Shown here piece after piece: positions 23,017-36,119 of a stretch of DNA of 64,000 nucleotides. Position numbers and translations under genes: made by a program. The notes below the pieces were generated by a model that was not told where the DNA came from, did not search any database, and saw only the letters and a list, made by a program, of their open reading frames with translations. This DNA is from Schistosoma mansoni (Eukaryota; Platyhelminthes; Trematoda; Strigeidida; Schistosomatidae). Numbering within the stretch: the first letter of the stretch is position 1; the number at the start of each line of letters is the position of its first letter. The stretch lies in assembly GCF_000237925.1 (NCBI RefSeq), contig NC_031497.1, forward strand, positions 6,684,831-6,748,830. The letters are read 5' to 3'.

Positions 23017-24413
23017 TGTTTCTCCCTAACGTTATGGTTTACCTTACTAGCGGATATCACTGCTGTTTCCACAGCTTTTCGGATGTCATTCCACGCTGCC
23101 TTGGGGTGGACACAACTTACATGGCTGCCTAACTGTTTTTCTAGTTGTTCCTGAAATATATTCTTAGCTTGCCTATCATTAAGTAGAACCCTTAGAGGCT
23201 TCCCTGCAGTGTCTTTCCTACGACCAGTAAGACGCAGACAGATACGTGCTCGCACTAGAGCATGATCTGAATCTAAACATGTGCCCCAGAATGAGCGACA
23301 GTCTTCTATCGAGCCCCTCCATCGGTGGCTGATAGCGATGTGATCTAATTGGGTCCAACGTTGGGACGAATTCGGGGGTCGCCATGTCAAAAGATGTTTT
23401 TCCTTATGCTTAAAGTTAGTATTTGCAAGAAATAGGCGGTTATCTGAGCATAGCTGCAACAGACGGTCGCCATTATCTGTTCTTTTCGCCATGACACCAT
23501 AAGATCCTCCCAGGTGTCTTTCCCTTTCACTTAGTTTACCTACTTGAGCATTAAAGTCACCTGCTACTATTACTACATCAGAACGCCTAGCTTCTCGGAG
23601 AAGGTCAGAAAGTTTCCTGTAGAACTCATCTTTTATATCGTCTGAGCTGCAGTCAGTGGGAGAGTAGACATAGACAACGAAGAGGCAACGACGAGTGTCC
23701 CTATCTTTCCGAGTCCTTACTGATCCGTTTAGTCGGACAGCGCATAGACGACTGTCTACTGGGATCCAGTCTAAAAGAGCTAGTTCTGCCCTAGGACTTA
23801 ATGCTATACCTACTCCAGCGAGGCCACGGGAAGCAGCACCAGGGCTTCCAGATACACGAAGCGTGTATCGAGATGGTTCTTTATTTTGATTAGGTGCGGT
23901 CAAATGAATGACGCTACTCGGATCTTGTATGCGCGTTTCGGAGACGCAGCACACATCGATGATGTAAGATTCTAGAGTCCTAGCTAAGGAAGCCTGTTGT
24001 CCTATTTGGCACAATGTTCGGACATTAAAAGTTCCTATATGTAGTTTAGAGCGTGGTTTCAGGAGACCAGGAATAACGTTCTGTGTACTCGAATCGTTTG
24101 CCCTAGCGATGCGAGGTGATAAAAGGACGTTGGAAGGGTTAGTCGTGGAGATAACAGAGTTATTAGGTGTAGGAAGGATTTGAAAGCGACCAACTTGGTC
24201 TCGTGTGCAGTTAAGGGTATGAGGGCTAGTATCACTTCCCGGCTGCCCACACCGTGGAAGGGTATTTCTTGAGGGACCTGAAAAAGAAGTTGGATTAGTA
24301 TTGGTCTTAACGACCTGGGAGCGTGACCGCAGTGCCCAAGGGACAACTGCTTGAGGCCGGTCACGCACGGCCTTTTTGTGGGGGATTTTTGACGTGTTAG
24401 CTCCGTTCTTCAA
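22914..24413 (-). pseudogene. Element B endonuclease and linker frame
   Basis: A 499-codon frame starts at ATG 24413. Its N-terminal ~110 residues are low-similarity, basic and serine-rich. The APE endonuclease follows: 'FNVRTLCQIGQQASL', 'VCCVSETRIQDPS', 'GVGIALSPRAELALLDWIP', 'IVAGDFNAQVGKL', 'TWRPPNSSQRWTQLDHIAIS' and the catalytic 'DSDHALVRARICL'. Unlike in element A, the full catalytic set is present. The frame is lost near 22975 ('STALID', then a shifted reading); the RT continues in another frame. Confidence 0.85.
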
Positions 24414-24763
24414 AAGTCCTTACCGCCGGAGACGGAAATCCGTGGGATAAGGCGAGGTGTGCATTTTTAGGGTCGACCTTTTCTAACCCCACCCCTACTT
24501 GTGGGAAGGCAGCATCGCTGTCATGCTGGTTGTCTGAAGGAAACACCTTACTGCTTTCACACCTCTGTACAGTCAGCAGTACGACTTCGCCTTCGGACCT
24601 TGGGATTGCTGCTTTTAGTCTTACCGCTCTTCAACCGACCTGTCTGGCATGGTAGGACCTTGAGGAACGATTATTCCAGCCAGCATAGCTCGATTGGATC
24701 ATCACGATAGGCAAGCCCGACCACCACGTCAAGGTAGCAGCAACGGTCGGGTGCCAATGCTAG

Positions 24764-25006
24764 CCACCACTATAATTGTCAAAATCTGTCATAGGAAATT
24801 ACACGTTTGATAAATCATCCATACTTTTTTTAAATAGTTCTCAAGGTGTGGATATATATATTTTCATATTGATAGACCACACTACAGATTACATCTACTG
24901 AATATTTGTCTAAACAGTAATCGAAAGTTGCATGGAAGAAATAAATCTACTATAACTTCTAAAGAAAATATTAAACACTAAATCAAAAGATCCAGAAATA
25001 TATCAG

Positions 25007-25066
<60 letters not shown>

Positions 25067-26425
25067 CACTTCTGAATGACCTATAAGTATCTTGTTAAGG
25101 CTGGAGCCAAGCCCGTCGACCAACGATGTAATCGGTTTTTTCCAGCTTTGGCATTTTTCAACACGTGATAATTGGTAAATAAGTGACCTGTACTTAAGAT
25201 TGAAGGTGTACCAAAGCACATGTTCCCATGCTGAGCTTCAGTATTTAGTTTGGAATAGAAATTGACTGAACGCAATAGTTATAATTTTTGGAATGTCACT
25301 TGGTTCTTTATATTCACAAATGTTCCTATGAAATTAAAATTAAAGTAGGGCATCCGTAAATCATGCTGCTATTTTCATAGCCTGGTGGAAGTTTACCGTA
25401 TTCTCAGAATTGCCATTCATTTTGTCAGTTTTACATCTGAAATAGTTGAAAATTCAAGTGAACATGATACAAGACCTTATCATCAAAGTAGTGAGTACGA
25501 TAGGTTCAAAATTATAATTTAATAAATGTTCAGTAATTGCGACATTCAGTCTCATGTGAATAGGTTTGATTTATTCAGTTGTAAGTTGACTTAGTTATCA
25601 TTTCTCAAAATTTAATCTATTAACAAATCTGAATATAAATTCATATTGAAAAGGATTGAGTATATTAAAAGCTAATTATCATAGTTTTTATGTCAAATAA
25701 ATCTTCATTTATCCATTTTTCTTTCTCATTTACGTTGAGTCCCTTCAACCCACACTATTTGATCATTTAGATTTTGTTCCCTCATATACAACACATTAAT
25801 ATTTTTTTAACATCACACTCTAATTTTGCTTTGAACTAAACAATCCACAAAAAATGTCTAACAAAATCGGGTATTTTAATCATTTCTTTCAAAACTTAAT
25901 CTGTATACAAATGACGTGCGCTAGGATAGAAAAACCATAAGAAATTTAGTTTCGAATGACGAAGTGTATATATATCTGTTTTAGTTCATAGTAACAAGCA
26001 ATAAAGTATTGTCTCTTATTCATACAATACATTGAGATTTAATTTTATTGTGAAATTTTAGTTGTTTTTTTCTTTTATTATGAAAAGTACACTTTGTAAA
26101 ATGTATAAATTTCAAGTTAGTTAAGTCACAGTATTTAAACATTTATTTAAATTAAACAAGAATATAAATAACAAGGAACATTTGTACATGGTTTATTTAT
26201 TGACTAGTTTTGATGAATCAATATTTGTTAAATGTCTTATACGGAATACTTTATTCTATTGATTTTCCTCACTTCATCCCTCAAGTTTGGTAAATGGAGG
26301 TAACCATTAAAGAAGAACGTTTAACAGAAGAAAATACTAAATTCTATGAAAAAAACTAATATACTTTTAATTTATTGAATAAGTTTTTCAGGTTAAATTT
26401 AAACCATTAGTTATGAGACTAATCT
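24764..26425. other. AT-rich intergenic DNA with a (TA)n microsatellite
   Basis: Apart from the (TA)n tract at 25011-25064, no gene or known repeat is seen. Confidence 0.5.
25011..25064. repeat. (TA)n microsatellite, about 27 units
   Basis: Uninterrupted TATA repeats. They create a spurious isoleucine/tyrosine reading frame on the minus strand. Confidence 0.98.
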
Positions 26426-26429
26426 ATGA

Positions 26430-26770
26430 GCCATAATCAACGTGGAGCTCGTAGTGACCTGCTTTTCTCGACAAGAACGCGATTGGTATATTGGAAACAA
26501 TTATTATTATAACCAATTGTACCAGTGATTGTTTTACTGTACTCGTTTTGTTTAACTGTATCAAAATCACTTTTCATTCCATCGTCCTTCTTGTTCGTTA
26601 GAACTTTCTTGTGCTCTGCCGTTTTGCCTGTACCCTTTGGCAGGTCTCGGTATTCTTTCGATACCAGGAGATCGCCAATAAATATACTTTATCTGGATCA
26701 ATTACAGCCTTCTGGTTTTTGACCTATCGAAGGAACCAAGTCGTTTTCTGGCGCGTAATCTTATTTTAGT
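26430..26770 (+). mobile_element. Possible LTR-like fragment, family unclear
   Basis: This is a GC-richer island in AT-rich DNA, with 'GGTCTCGGTATTCTTTCGAT' followed by 'CCAATAAATATACTTTATCT', which resembles an LTR R/U5 polyadenylation region. No second copy in the window and no clear TG...CA ends were found, so this is tentative. Confidence 0.3.
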
Positions 26771-29700
26771 GGTGATCATAGTCAATTGAGACTCGACACC
26801 ATCTACAAGCTAACCAACTTGTCACATCATATTAACACGACAGAATGAAAGTAACAGGATAACTAGTGAGAAAATGGAAAAAATCTAAGTCGGATGATAA
26901 TTAAATCGACTAAGCATTAATAAAACATTCCGAAAAGATGATAAAGGAATACACATGGTGAGACACTGAAGCCCAGAATCTAAGATTGATTTCATCTGCC
27001 ACATTGTGGTCGATTGTAAGTCATTCAACCCGACATTTCCAACAACTGGTCGTGGTCATTGCGCTGACCATAACCAAGTAGTCTACTTGTTTCAACGTTT
27101 TTAAGATCATCATTTAATGAATTTTATAGACCGACGTCACTTTTCAGTTTGTCTGTTCCTAATTTTCGTTCAGCCTACTTCTGTATTAACCAATAGTGAT
27201 TATCGAAGGAAGCATCTGTCATGTATGAGCAACGCGTAAACTATCGGAAATTGTTCGATATAAAGAAAACATTTAAGGGATTAATGTGGTTGCAGGTGTG
27301 ATATGTTAACAAAAGTATTATTTCAGAAACCGTTAGAATGAAAAAATATTATGTATATGGTGACCGTATTATTGATTATCTGAAATGCGATCAAATGATT
27401 ATTTCTTACTCAGAAAAAACTGCCTCCTCGAATAAAAGGAATCTACTTTATAAAAAATAACAACTCATAGATCAGAAATTAATTTTCCTTCTCAGTAAAC
27501 CAACATACGTATATACCATAAATATAATATAAAAATAAACATGACTGAAAGTCATTCTCAATCGTTCCTTCCTTTTTAATTAAGAGCTAACTGAGTTACT
27601 TCTTGTTCACCAAACTTGAAAGTTTTATATATCAAATGTTTTGTTGAAGATTTTCAGATATTTTCGGAATATGCTTTTAAACTAGCAAAAGAAAAGCAAT
27701 TCTAAGATATATAATCATCCTCTTTTGTTACCAATGAAACTGAATAGAATCCCTTAAAATTAGTTAACCTGTACATGAAAATAATAAATACATTCAATGA
27801 GTTACTTCAAGTATAAATGTCACTAATTGTTCAATTCTATGAAGAAATCGCTATATGATTATTAGTGTTGTTTTTTCTAGTCCCGAAGTACTATTTATTA
27901 CTTCGTATTAATGTAAACATTTAGAGGTGTTTTGTTAGTGCTTTATTCTTTAACGTGAATGGTTTAGTTGAGAAATTTCTTAACTATACTTTCAAATAAT
28001 TTTCTCAACACAAGTTTTAGTGACATTTATTGTCACATATTTAAACTAGAGAATACAGCACTTACAAATTTATATTATCATTAAGATAACAACTTTGCAT
28101 GACATTTGTGAGGCAAATTTACTAAGATTGCTTTCCTAAAGAATTAAAGAAGTCAGCGTTGATTTCTTTCCATTTTTTTTTCTATTAACTAGAAAACATC
28201 GAGAACATAACATTTCAGACAAAATAGAATCCATTTCATCATTTTGAATGACCCTTTATTTACTTTATTAAACATCATATATTATAAATCCATTATATGA
28301 AAAAACATATGCTTTACATATGGTAAAATGAGTAGCTTAATTAAGATTCAATATACATTCTTCAAAACCCTTTATTTGCTCGAAGTTGCAGTCGGTCATC
28401 ATCTGGCTGAGACAAAATATTTGGATTGTAGCCCCTCAAGTTAACTAACTAGCATGTGAGTTCGAACAGTCTTAGATTTCGTGGGACTAAGCCTAAAAAT
28501 ACTCATGTTTCGGCGACAAAAAAACTTCAGATGCCTATTTATTTGACTCATTTATCCACCAACTATTTTTTTTGATTACATGATAATTTCGAAACCAAAC
28601 ATATAGGGCTTGGACCAATATACTTTAACTATTTTGTTTTTGACTGTCCATAAACCCCAATTATATCTCTGCTTGTTTGTCATTGTTGTGATGATATCCT
28701 ACATTCGATTTAATTTAATTATACAGGTTTTCTCTCCAAGTTAGCCACTAGTGAATACACACTTACTTAGACTTACTGGTTTCTTGAGGAGTAAGGAATG
28801 TCATATTTGTCTAGTCCATATTGCTACCAATCATGTTCCAATGTGATCGTCAGTCTAAATGGTTTGAACTTTAATAGAAGCTGACTCCAGTTGATCTATA
28901 TCCCTGTTAGTTTCATGTATTTCATAGGCTAATTTAGTTGTATAATAAAATCCACTCGACAAAAGTCTGACACGAAATGTTCTTGGGATAAATGTGTTCC
29001 AGATAAAGTACACTAGCAGACCAAACCTATAAACTATAGAGATTTTAGGAAGCGTAGATTGTGTAATTTGGTGTAACAATCAATCCCTCTGTGAATTGTG
29101 TGAATCAACGTTATTCATGAATTTTATAGGATAATATAGACAAAAATACAAACATTCACATTTACGCGAAGATATATTTGGGTAAACGTTCATAATTAAT
29201 TATATGAATAAGTACAAAACAATCAGTAAGGTCAAAATGACACATTTAATTGTCATATGATTATTAACTTAATAGTAGTTAGAACAAACACATGCATGTT
29301 AGAATGAGTGGGCGGATGTTTCATTTTTTTCAAGTTGAATGGTATGAAGCTGTTATACGTGGTGATCGGACGCAACCAGCAATAATCTATGGACTATGCC
29401 TCAACCTAAATGATACTCGTCTGCAGCATAATTTTTTTAACTCAGTGGATTTTTTGTGTTTTGCGAAGTCAACTTTTACTTTGAAATGAAGTAACCTGAA
29501 TATCAGTTGAAAAGCAAGAAATGTTGTATAATTACTTATTCTTTTTAATTTTTTTCCAGTTTCAAACAGAACAAAAATCTTTCTTTGAATTCTTTTATTA
29601 TTCCCAATTACTTTGAAAATACAAAAGCAGAGTTTATGTTCAACGATTTTACCCCTATTACAGGGTTTTGTATCATCCTTCGTCTAACTAGAAAAGATTA

Positions 29701-32135
29701 TATGCTTCACTAAAGGAGAATGAAAGTCCTAAGGAAATTGACTAACAATATGAAGATGAATATTCTTAATTATGGTACATTTTATCATAAAAGTTTTCAT
29801 TATCTGGGGATTATATTAAATAAATTATTGAACATTTTTAACACTAGACATAATAAATTTAGCAAAGAATTGGTTAGTTGAGTCATTATCATTTTACACT
29901 AGAAATCATTAGAAAATATCTACCAGTTGTAAGTACTGGTTGTTGGGAAAGAAAAAAACAACATTCGTATGGACTATTCTTAAACAAGTAATATCAATCG
30001 GTTTCAATTGTAATATCAAGTAAACGAATTGTTATTCAGGGATAACAATGAAAATCAAAAAGATTTTAACCATTCTGTAATTATGTCAGTCGCAAAATCT
30101 TTCTCATAATATAATGAAGAATCGTATGATAGTGAGAGTCACGAAATAATACTATTCTTGAAAATCACTGAATATTCTCCCATCGTCTTCCGAAACATTT
30201 TTCTTTTGTTGTAGTTGTGATTTTAAATTGTGCTTATTACTTAAACTGATTGACTTCGATCGAATTTTGTGTGATTACGGGACAAATACAAGATTAGACA
30301 TACACTTTGCTTCACTTCATGATTCTATGGTCAGTAGATAATATATGTTAATAGGGAAGGCTAGTCCGCTAGTTCATAGAAACAAGTTTCCTATGGATTC
30401 GTTGCAAATATATGTTTTGTTCCTTAAATGCAATGTCGAAGTATTGTTAACAGTGAATCGGAACTATGGCCAAACAATTTGCTTAGCATTTCAACCATTA
30501 ATTCTTCGGAATATGTCCAATGAAGGAATTTGTATTACCAACCATAAAGTTAATTTGACATTTCTATAAACTTCCTCCTTAAAATTATTAGTTGTATCTG
30601 GTGTTAAATCAACAATGTATGAATATAATATAGTGTTTATTCAACAACCTATCTGAAATGAGGTCAACTGCTCTTGTGTTTGGTAACTTTTATTTATCAG
30701 ACGATATCAAACTACTAAAATAGAATTGTTGAATCTGCTTTCTCTTCCAAGTAACAAACGTATTTAAAATACAATACATATTGTAAATTCAAATTAGCAG
30801 GCTTTCCCAAATAGACTGTATGTTTTGACAGACCATCCCTTCCTTTAACCAGTTATATGATGTTTAAGCTGATTGGTTAAATTAACGGAAAACATAAGAT
30901 GGCTAGAATTACAATTTATACACGACAATGTCCAGAATTCAAAAGTAATTGCTTTTACAAGACCGAATCAATCGACCAAAAGAAATTCAATTAGCATTGT
31001 ATTAATAAGCTGCTTATTACGTAACAAATTATTAACCAACACCAAAATCGAAAACTGCGAGGTGACTGACGACCCAGAGTTTATGCCCATCGCAATACTT
31101 AGTAATATGGTGACCAAATCCAGCAATCATAATTATGTGATGTAATTAAACTAAATTTTTCAACTTCTGGTTGGTTAAAAAATGTAAGCGATAAGAAATA
31201 TTAAATCACCTTTTTAATTCCTACTAATTTCCATGTGTCTTCTGCTTTATCTACTTTCTTGTATGTCAAAGAATGAATATTTAAGTTGACTGATGATTCA
31301 ATATTACAACTTTAAGTGGCCTGTTAGAAAGAGCGGCAAATTTTGTGGTAATCTATATGGAAAAAAACGGCGAGAAAAAAGACAAAAATCAAAATCAGAC
31401 AACTTTTATCCAATTCAAGACACATTTACATAATTCATATGATGTAAAGTAGGAACTAATAAGTCATTCTAACAGGTAGCTTAATGTGTGAACAGCTATA
31501 TTTTGACTAACTTATTTGTGCGAAAAGAAATCATTTCATCTCACAGTATTCAAATGAAATTAAACAGAATTCGGCAAGCTTCATTATCAAGAATGTTTCC
31601 TTGAAAACAATGTGGAATATGTCCAGTCTGCAGAAAATTATCATATACTTAAATTTAACTCAGTGTAATCACACTCCTATACTTGATGAAGAAATAACTC
31701 ACTGTCGTAATATTGTAAATCACCAAACTAAAAAAGTCGTTTTGACTGATAAAAACATTTTGCAAACAGTATTTTTATTAGTAGTGCTAAATCAGATGCA
31801 TCAACTATTTGTATTAAAAAGAATATTGATACATTGAAACTATTCAGTAGATCATCTAAACGCCGTACTTTGTAATTATACAATGATTATTCTGAATGTG
31901 AACCTAACAAAAAAAGATAGTACGAATTAGAAAAATAAATTCTTTTTCCATTGAATACAATCATCGTAGTATATGATCATTTATCATTTTTCTCATAAAA
32001 CAAATATACTAATTCAAGATATAGTGACAGTTGGTAGTTAAAGATAGATAGGTTGTAACAAAGCATTTGATCGAATCAGATAGATTAGTCGTTTAAATTC
32101 CAACACTACTTTCAAACATTTGCCTACTTTTTTTA
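26771..32135. other. Long AT-rich intergenic region, no gene recognised
   Basis: Several frames of 65-90 codons exist (28855-29079 on -, 30873-31145 on +, 31601-31837 on +) but have lysine/asparagine/isoleucine-rich compositions expected from AT-rich noncoding DNA. No splice-consistent exon chain was found. Confidence 0.5.
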
Positions 32136-32139
32136 ATCA

Positions 32140-32372
32140 GAATGAGGATTTGTGGAGATTGTAGTAATTTTAATAATTGAATTCATTACTCGACCTAAAC
32201 TAGACTACCATTGAAAACCTGGAAGCAGTAGATGTCCGTTTAGTCCAGGTATAGGACTCCTACGTGCTAAGTCGTGGATGTTCACTACTGAGGAGCCCCA
32301 TACTAGGACGAAAAGGTCTTCCAGAGCTTCTAGGTTTTCATTGGTGGTTTAGCTTAGATCAACTCATGAATT
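32140..32372. mobile_element. Degenerate head-to-head pair of hammerhead SINE tails
   Basis: The left arm (about 32195-32275) reads on the minus strand and the right arm (about 32283-32360) on the plus strand. Both contain the SINE body: 'AAACCTGGAAGC...' on the left and '...CTGAGGAGCCCCATACTAGG' then 'ACGAAAAGG' on the right. Together they form an imperfect inverted repeat of about 75 bp per arm. The hammerhead cores are mutated in both arms. Confidence 0.65.
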
Positions 32373-32856
32373 CAAATACTTTTTTAAACAACTAACTAAT
32401 GTCGAAAAATAGTAAAATAACAAAACTTATATGTTTGTTTTTTTGCCATATGATAAAGTGAGTTTTATTAATTAAACTGTTAATGCTTTACAAATTAAAT
32501 ATTGTAAGATATAAATTCATTATCATTAATATTTCACTTAAGTGCTTTAATAACTGAATAATATACTACGTGCTTTTCGTAACATTCTTCCATATTTGCT
32601 TTGTTTCACATATGCAAAATACGGTATCATATAGAGCACTATACCCTATTGGCTTTTACAAATAAAGAAAGAGCTCCATTTCATCACGTAACGAAATGTC
32701 AGTGGTTGTAATGATATAGCAGTCAGGAAAACACATTCATATGGTAGTGTTAATAATAATAATGCTATTATCAGAAGGGGTTTTGTGGAGATTTAGTATT
32801 TATCATAGTTGAAAGAGTGAGTCAATTGAAGCTAGACCACCATGGAAAACCTGGAA

Positions 32857-32902
32857 ACACTGGACGGCCGTTTCATCCTATTATGGGACTCCTCAGCAGT
32901 GC
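32857..32902 (-). ncRNA. Minimal hammerhead ribozyme motif in the inverted SINE copy
   Basis: Read on the minus strand: stem I GCACTG pairs with CAGTGT (one G-U pair), the core is CTGAGGAG, stem II closes with a G-U wobble (GGAT|GAAAC), and the cleavage triplet GTC is intact after GGCC. This copy keeps both the core and the canonical GTC site. Confidence 0.6.
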
Positions 32903-33143
32903 GCATCCACGAACCCGCTCTCGCGAGATTCGAACCCAGTGACCAGTGAAGTTCAAAACCACGTCTGTTGTGAGATAGGAACTCACTGAAGACAATTGGT
33001 GAATGGTTGCTCAACTTCGTGGATCAGTTGAGGTTAGACATTAACACCGTTGGATGCCAGCTCAGTGGTCTGTCGGTTAAGGGCTTCGGCTCGAGACTGG
33101 TAGGTCCTGGGTTCGAAACTCGCGAGAGCGGGTTCGTGGATGC

Positions 33144-33189
33144 GCACTGCTGAGGAGTCCCATAATAGGACGAAACGGCCATCCAGTGC
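33144..33189 (+). ncRNA. Minimal hammerhead ribozyme motif in a SINE
   Basis: Stem I is GCACTG/CAGTGC (33144-33149 with 33184-33189). The core CTGAGGAG is at 33150-33157, the stem II hairpin GTCCC..AATAGGAC follows, and GAAAC is at 33172-33176. Stem III is very short, and the site triplet before stem I 3' is ATC (GTC in the family consensus). Core residues are intact, but the GTC to ATC change weakens stem III. Schistosome Sm-alpha SINEs are known to carry hammerheads; activity of this copy is not shown. Confidence 0.6.
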
Positions 33190-33260
33190 TTCCAGGTTTT
33201 CGATGGTGGTCTAGCTTCAATTGACTCACGCTTTAAACTATGATAAATAATGCTATTATC

Positions 33261-35700
33261 TAACTTAATAAGTAAAATATTATTTACCGAGTATATGGAT
33301 TAGAAATACACAGTATATCGTGTATTAACTGAAGTATTTCTTAACATTCTATCTATAGTAAGTAGCCAATGTATGTTAAATAAACTACACCGTTGAACAA
33401 CAATTTTGTCAGTATCATTGTTACGTAATATATTATGAGAAAATAACAACAGAAATATCTGAGTATTAACTATTTTCTGTAATTAATACGTTTCCAGTGA
33501 CCTTAAAATCGTTAACATTGCTGACCTGCGTTTTATATTGTGCAGTGTAAAATAAGATATTGAAATGAAATGTAATGTTTAATAATAGAAATATACAATA
33601 AAACAGAGTAAAGAAGTAGATAGAGATTCAATGATATGCCAATAAAATAGGAAATATATATGTTATGTGGTTGAATGTAGTTGACAAATTGAGAAGAAAC
33701 TGTGGGTCAAGGTTTCGTGATAATTGGTACCCGTCAACAAGGAGGAAATATAACCTTCAGAGATCTGATGCACCTTGTGGGACTCAAGTACTCGTCACTC
33801 AGTTTCGCAGCCTAAGAAATTATCTCTGAGTTATTTCGGTTATAACTGACTTACTGTAGGAATGAGATGTTCATAAGTGACTGATCATTGAGTAGTGACC
33901 AATTCAACTAATACGTTCAAATCTCACAAGGGGGATCAGACTCCTCAACATAGCAGGTGTGCCTTGATGACATGTACCGGTTAGTACAAAACCTTTTAAC
34001 TACTTCAAATTACCTAACACCTCAACATAGTGTATGTAATATTCAGTCACTTAGGCTAGTGGTTACATTGCAACTTAAAACTAGACAAGCATGATATTCG
34101 ACACTCCTCAGTGATCAATCAATAGTAGAAAAGAAGTATATTGGCAAGATCTTTTTCTAACGTCTACATGAATAAGAAATAAAACTTCTAAGAAAGAATA
34201 TTCATTCACGTTAAAACCATACAAATAACAATGTACAAATGAAGATCTAAACTGTCCCGGAACGATTATACATGTATATATAAAACACTTGGAACTAAAT
34301 ATTTTCCGTACTATTGTATCCCCTTCTTATCTGATTGCGTAACGCTAAGTAAGTTTCTAACAAACCGTGATTCTTTAAAACCAAAGCACCTTTTTTAACA
34401 GACTACCACTTAACGCTACAGGGTATTGAAATATAAAATTTGAATATATACCATTAAACAAAACGAAAATATCCATTATAATTTCTTTAGCCATTGTTTA
34501 CTACTTAATCTCTTAAGTGAGATTAAGATTTAAATGAATTCTAGAGGTCAAAAACATAACATTAAAATAATTGTGATGCTTGAGTCAACGAATTAAGTTT
34601 TTATATACAGACTCTTAAAAAAAATACTATCAATGAAAGTCTATAAACCGTTACGAATCTGAAGTGGGATTATTGACATGAGTATCATACCGTTGTTTGG
34701 GAATTCCAAATAACAGAGTGAAATAGATAAGTAGATAAGTATTAAACTCAAATTGAATAAATACTTCTATCAAATCAAACTACATAGCTTTATATTCTTT
34801 CGTTAATTTTAAAGTTCGACAGTTTAAATAAGTTCTAAAATTACATTCAAAACATCCATGACCCAAAAACGATTAGTTTAAGGTAAAGTTATATCCAGGT
34901 ATTTACATTTGAAGAAACTATCGAATTTATTAACTATTATACACTTTGATGTTCCACCAAAAAAGTGTACTTTGTTTATAACAGTTCTATTGCATCGTAC
35001 ATCAAAATATTTCAGGGAGCAAAATGATCTACGTAAATTATTTATAAAGAATTTAACGTATTTGGTCAGTATATTAGGAACTAAATAGGACAGTCGATTA
35101 TTAGCCTTCTTGATTGTGAGCGGAATGAAAGCTTTTTCTTACAGTAATATGGGAAAATACTATAATCTTGTTTAAAGATGGTGTTATTGTATAACCGATA
35201 AGAAACTGTTTATTCTTTCCTATTGGTCAAAATGAGAAGTTGATAGCTGAAATGTATTACTTAGTGAAGGTCGATATATCCCGTGGAACTATTCGTTTGA
35301 GTAAAATAATTGTATTTAGACTGAATTCCCATCATAGTGGCCAATAATGTATAGAACCACTACAGAGTATGGATATTTGTAGCCATACATTGTGTAAATA
35401 ATGAATATGGTTTTTATCTAACATCTACAGGATGTGTATAGTCATCTTATCAATCGACTAATCTTTACTTATGCAATATGACAAGCAGCAGTAGCAAGTA
35501 TGAGTGAAAATAGGACAATGATATCTACCGACTGTTATCTTTTATGTAAATCTATGTATGAAATCACATAAGTGATTAAGCATGGAAAGTGAATGTTCTC
35601 AGACAATTTCAGAATAATAATCAACTCTTATTCAATAATCCTTAATTACTAAAGTATTCAACATTTTGACGAAAAAACATCCAACTCTAGAAAATGTTCA
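33261..35700. other. AT-rich intergenic DNA, nothing recognised
   Basis: No frame above about 60 codons and no known repeat. Confidence 0.5.
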
Positions 35701-35704
35701 GTCA

Positions 35705-35868
35705 TCAGTATGACTTTAACCGTACTGATGATAATAATAGTAATAATAATAGTTTTATATGGACATATATGGACATCCATAACAGAAAACAATAATATGG
35801 AGGTAATAATGCTAAAAAAATAATAACAAACACCCGATAATCATACTGTTTATAATTATATTTGTAAC

Positions 35869-35904
<36 letters not shown>

Positions 35905-36115
35905 TATTATTATCGTTATTATTATTGCTTTTCATGATTACTATTATAATTACAGGTCCAATAATATTACGAATAATGATTGTTATTATTATTATTGCCA
36001 TTATTATTATTATAATTAGTTGTGGAATAAAAACAATAATGGTAACAATAATAATAATGATAATAATAATAATGACCACAATGATAAAAATAGTAGCAAT
36101 AAAAATAACAACTTA
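35705..36115. repeat. Imperfect (ATT)n/(AAT)n triplet-repeat region
   Basis: About 400 bp is dominated by ATT runs on the left (35870-35930 and 35975-36015) and AAT runs on the right (36040-36075). The two halves are complementary and could fold into a long hairpin. It yields spurious poly-Ile/Asn frames on both strands. Confidence 0.9.
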
Positions 36116-36119
36116 GAGA

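Larger units (their letters stand above)
20805..24751 (-). mobile_element. EN/RT non-LTR retrotransposon, near full length (element B)
   Basis: The element is 3,947 bp, bounded by a perfect 12-bp target duplication. On the minus strand it has a 5' UTR (24751-24414), a long coding region (24413-21040), a 3' UTR and a (CTGA)n tail (20805-20822). Coding damage is one frameshift near 22975 and one TAG at 22237-22239, in a context where the related element C has CAG. This is the schistosome endonuclease-reverse transcriptase LINE type with a simple-sequence tail, RTE-like in organisation; the published family name (Perere-3/SR3-like?) is uncertain. Element A is an older relative. Confidence 0.92.
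32773..33245. mobile_element. Head-to-head dimer of tRNA-derived hammerhead SINEs with 15-bp direct repeats
   Basis: The left arm (32800-32937) is a minus-strand SINE tail and the right arm (33000-33245) is a fuller plus-strand copy. The arms are inverted over about 130 bp, including the tails (TATTTATCATAGTT and its complement). The right copy has a pol III A-box-like 'GCTCAGTGGTCTGTCGGTTAAG' (from about 33060) and B-box-like 'GGGTTCGAAACT' (33109-33120), then a hammerhead-like core. AATAATGCTATTATC occurs at 32758-32772 and 33246-33260, consistent with a target duplication around the whole dimer. The left arm lacks the tRNA head and stops within the B-box region. Confidence 0.75.

Noticed and set aside
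24983-25219. Minus-strand frame with repeated Ile-Tyr
   Set aside because: It is produced by the (TA)n microsatellite.
26430-26770. Protein-coding gene in the GC-richer island
   Set aside because: The 65-codon frame has no family features, and the sequence looks more like an LTR fragment.
32832-33014. 60-codon minus-strand frame
   Set aside because: It lies inside the SINE dimer; the frame reads through SINE sequence.
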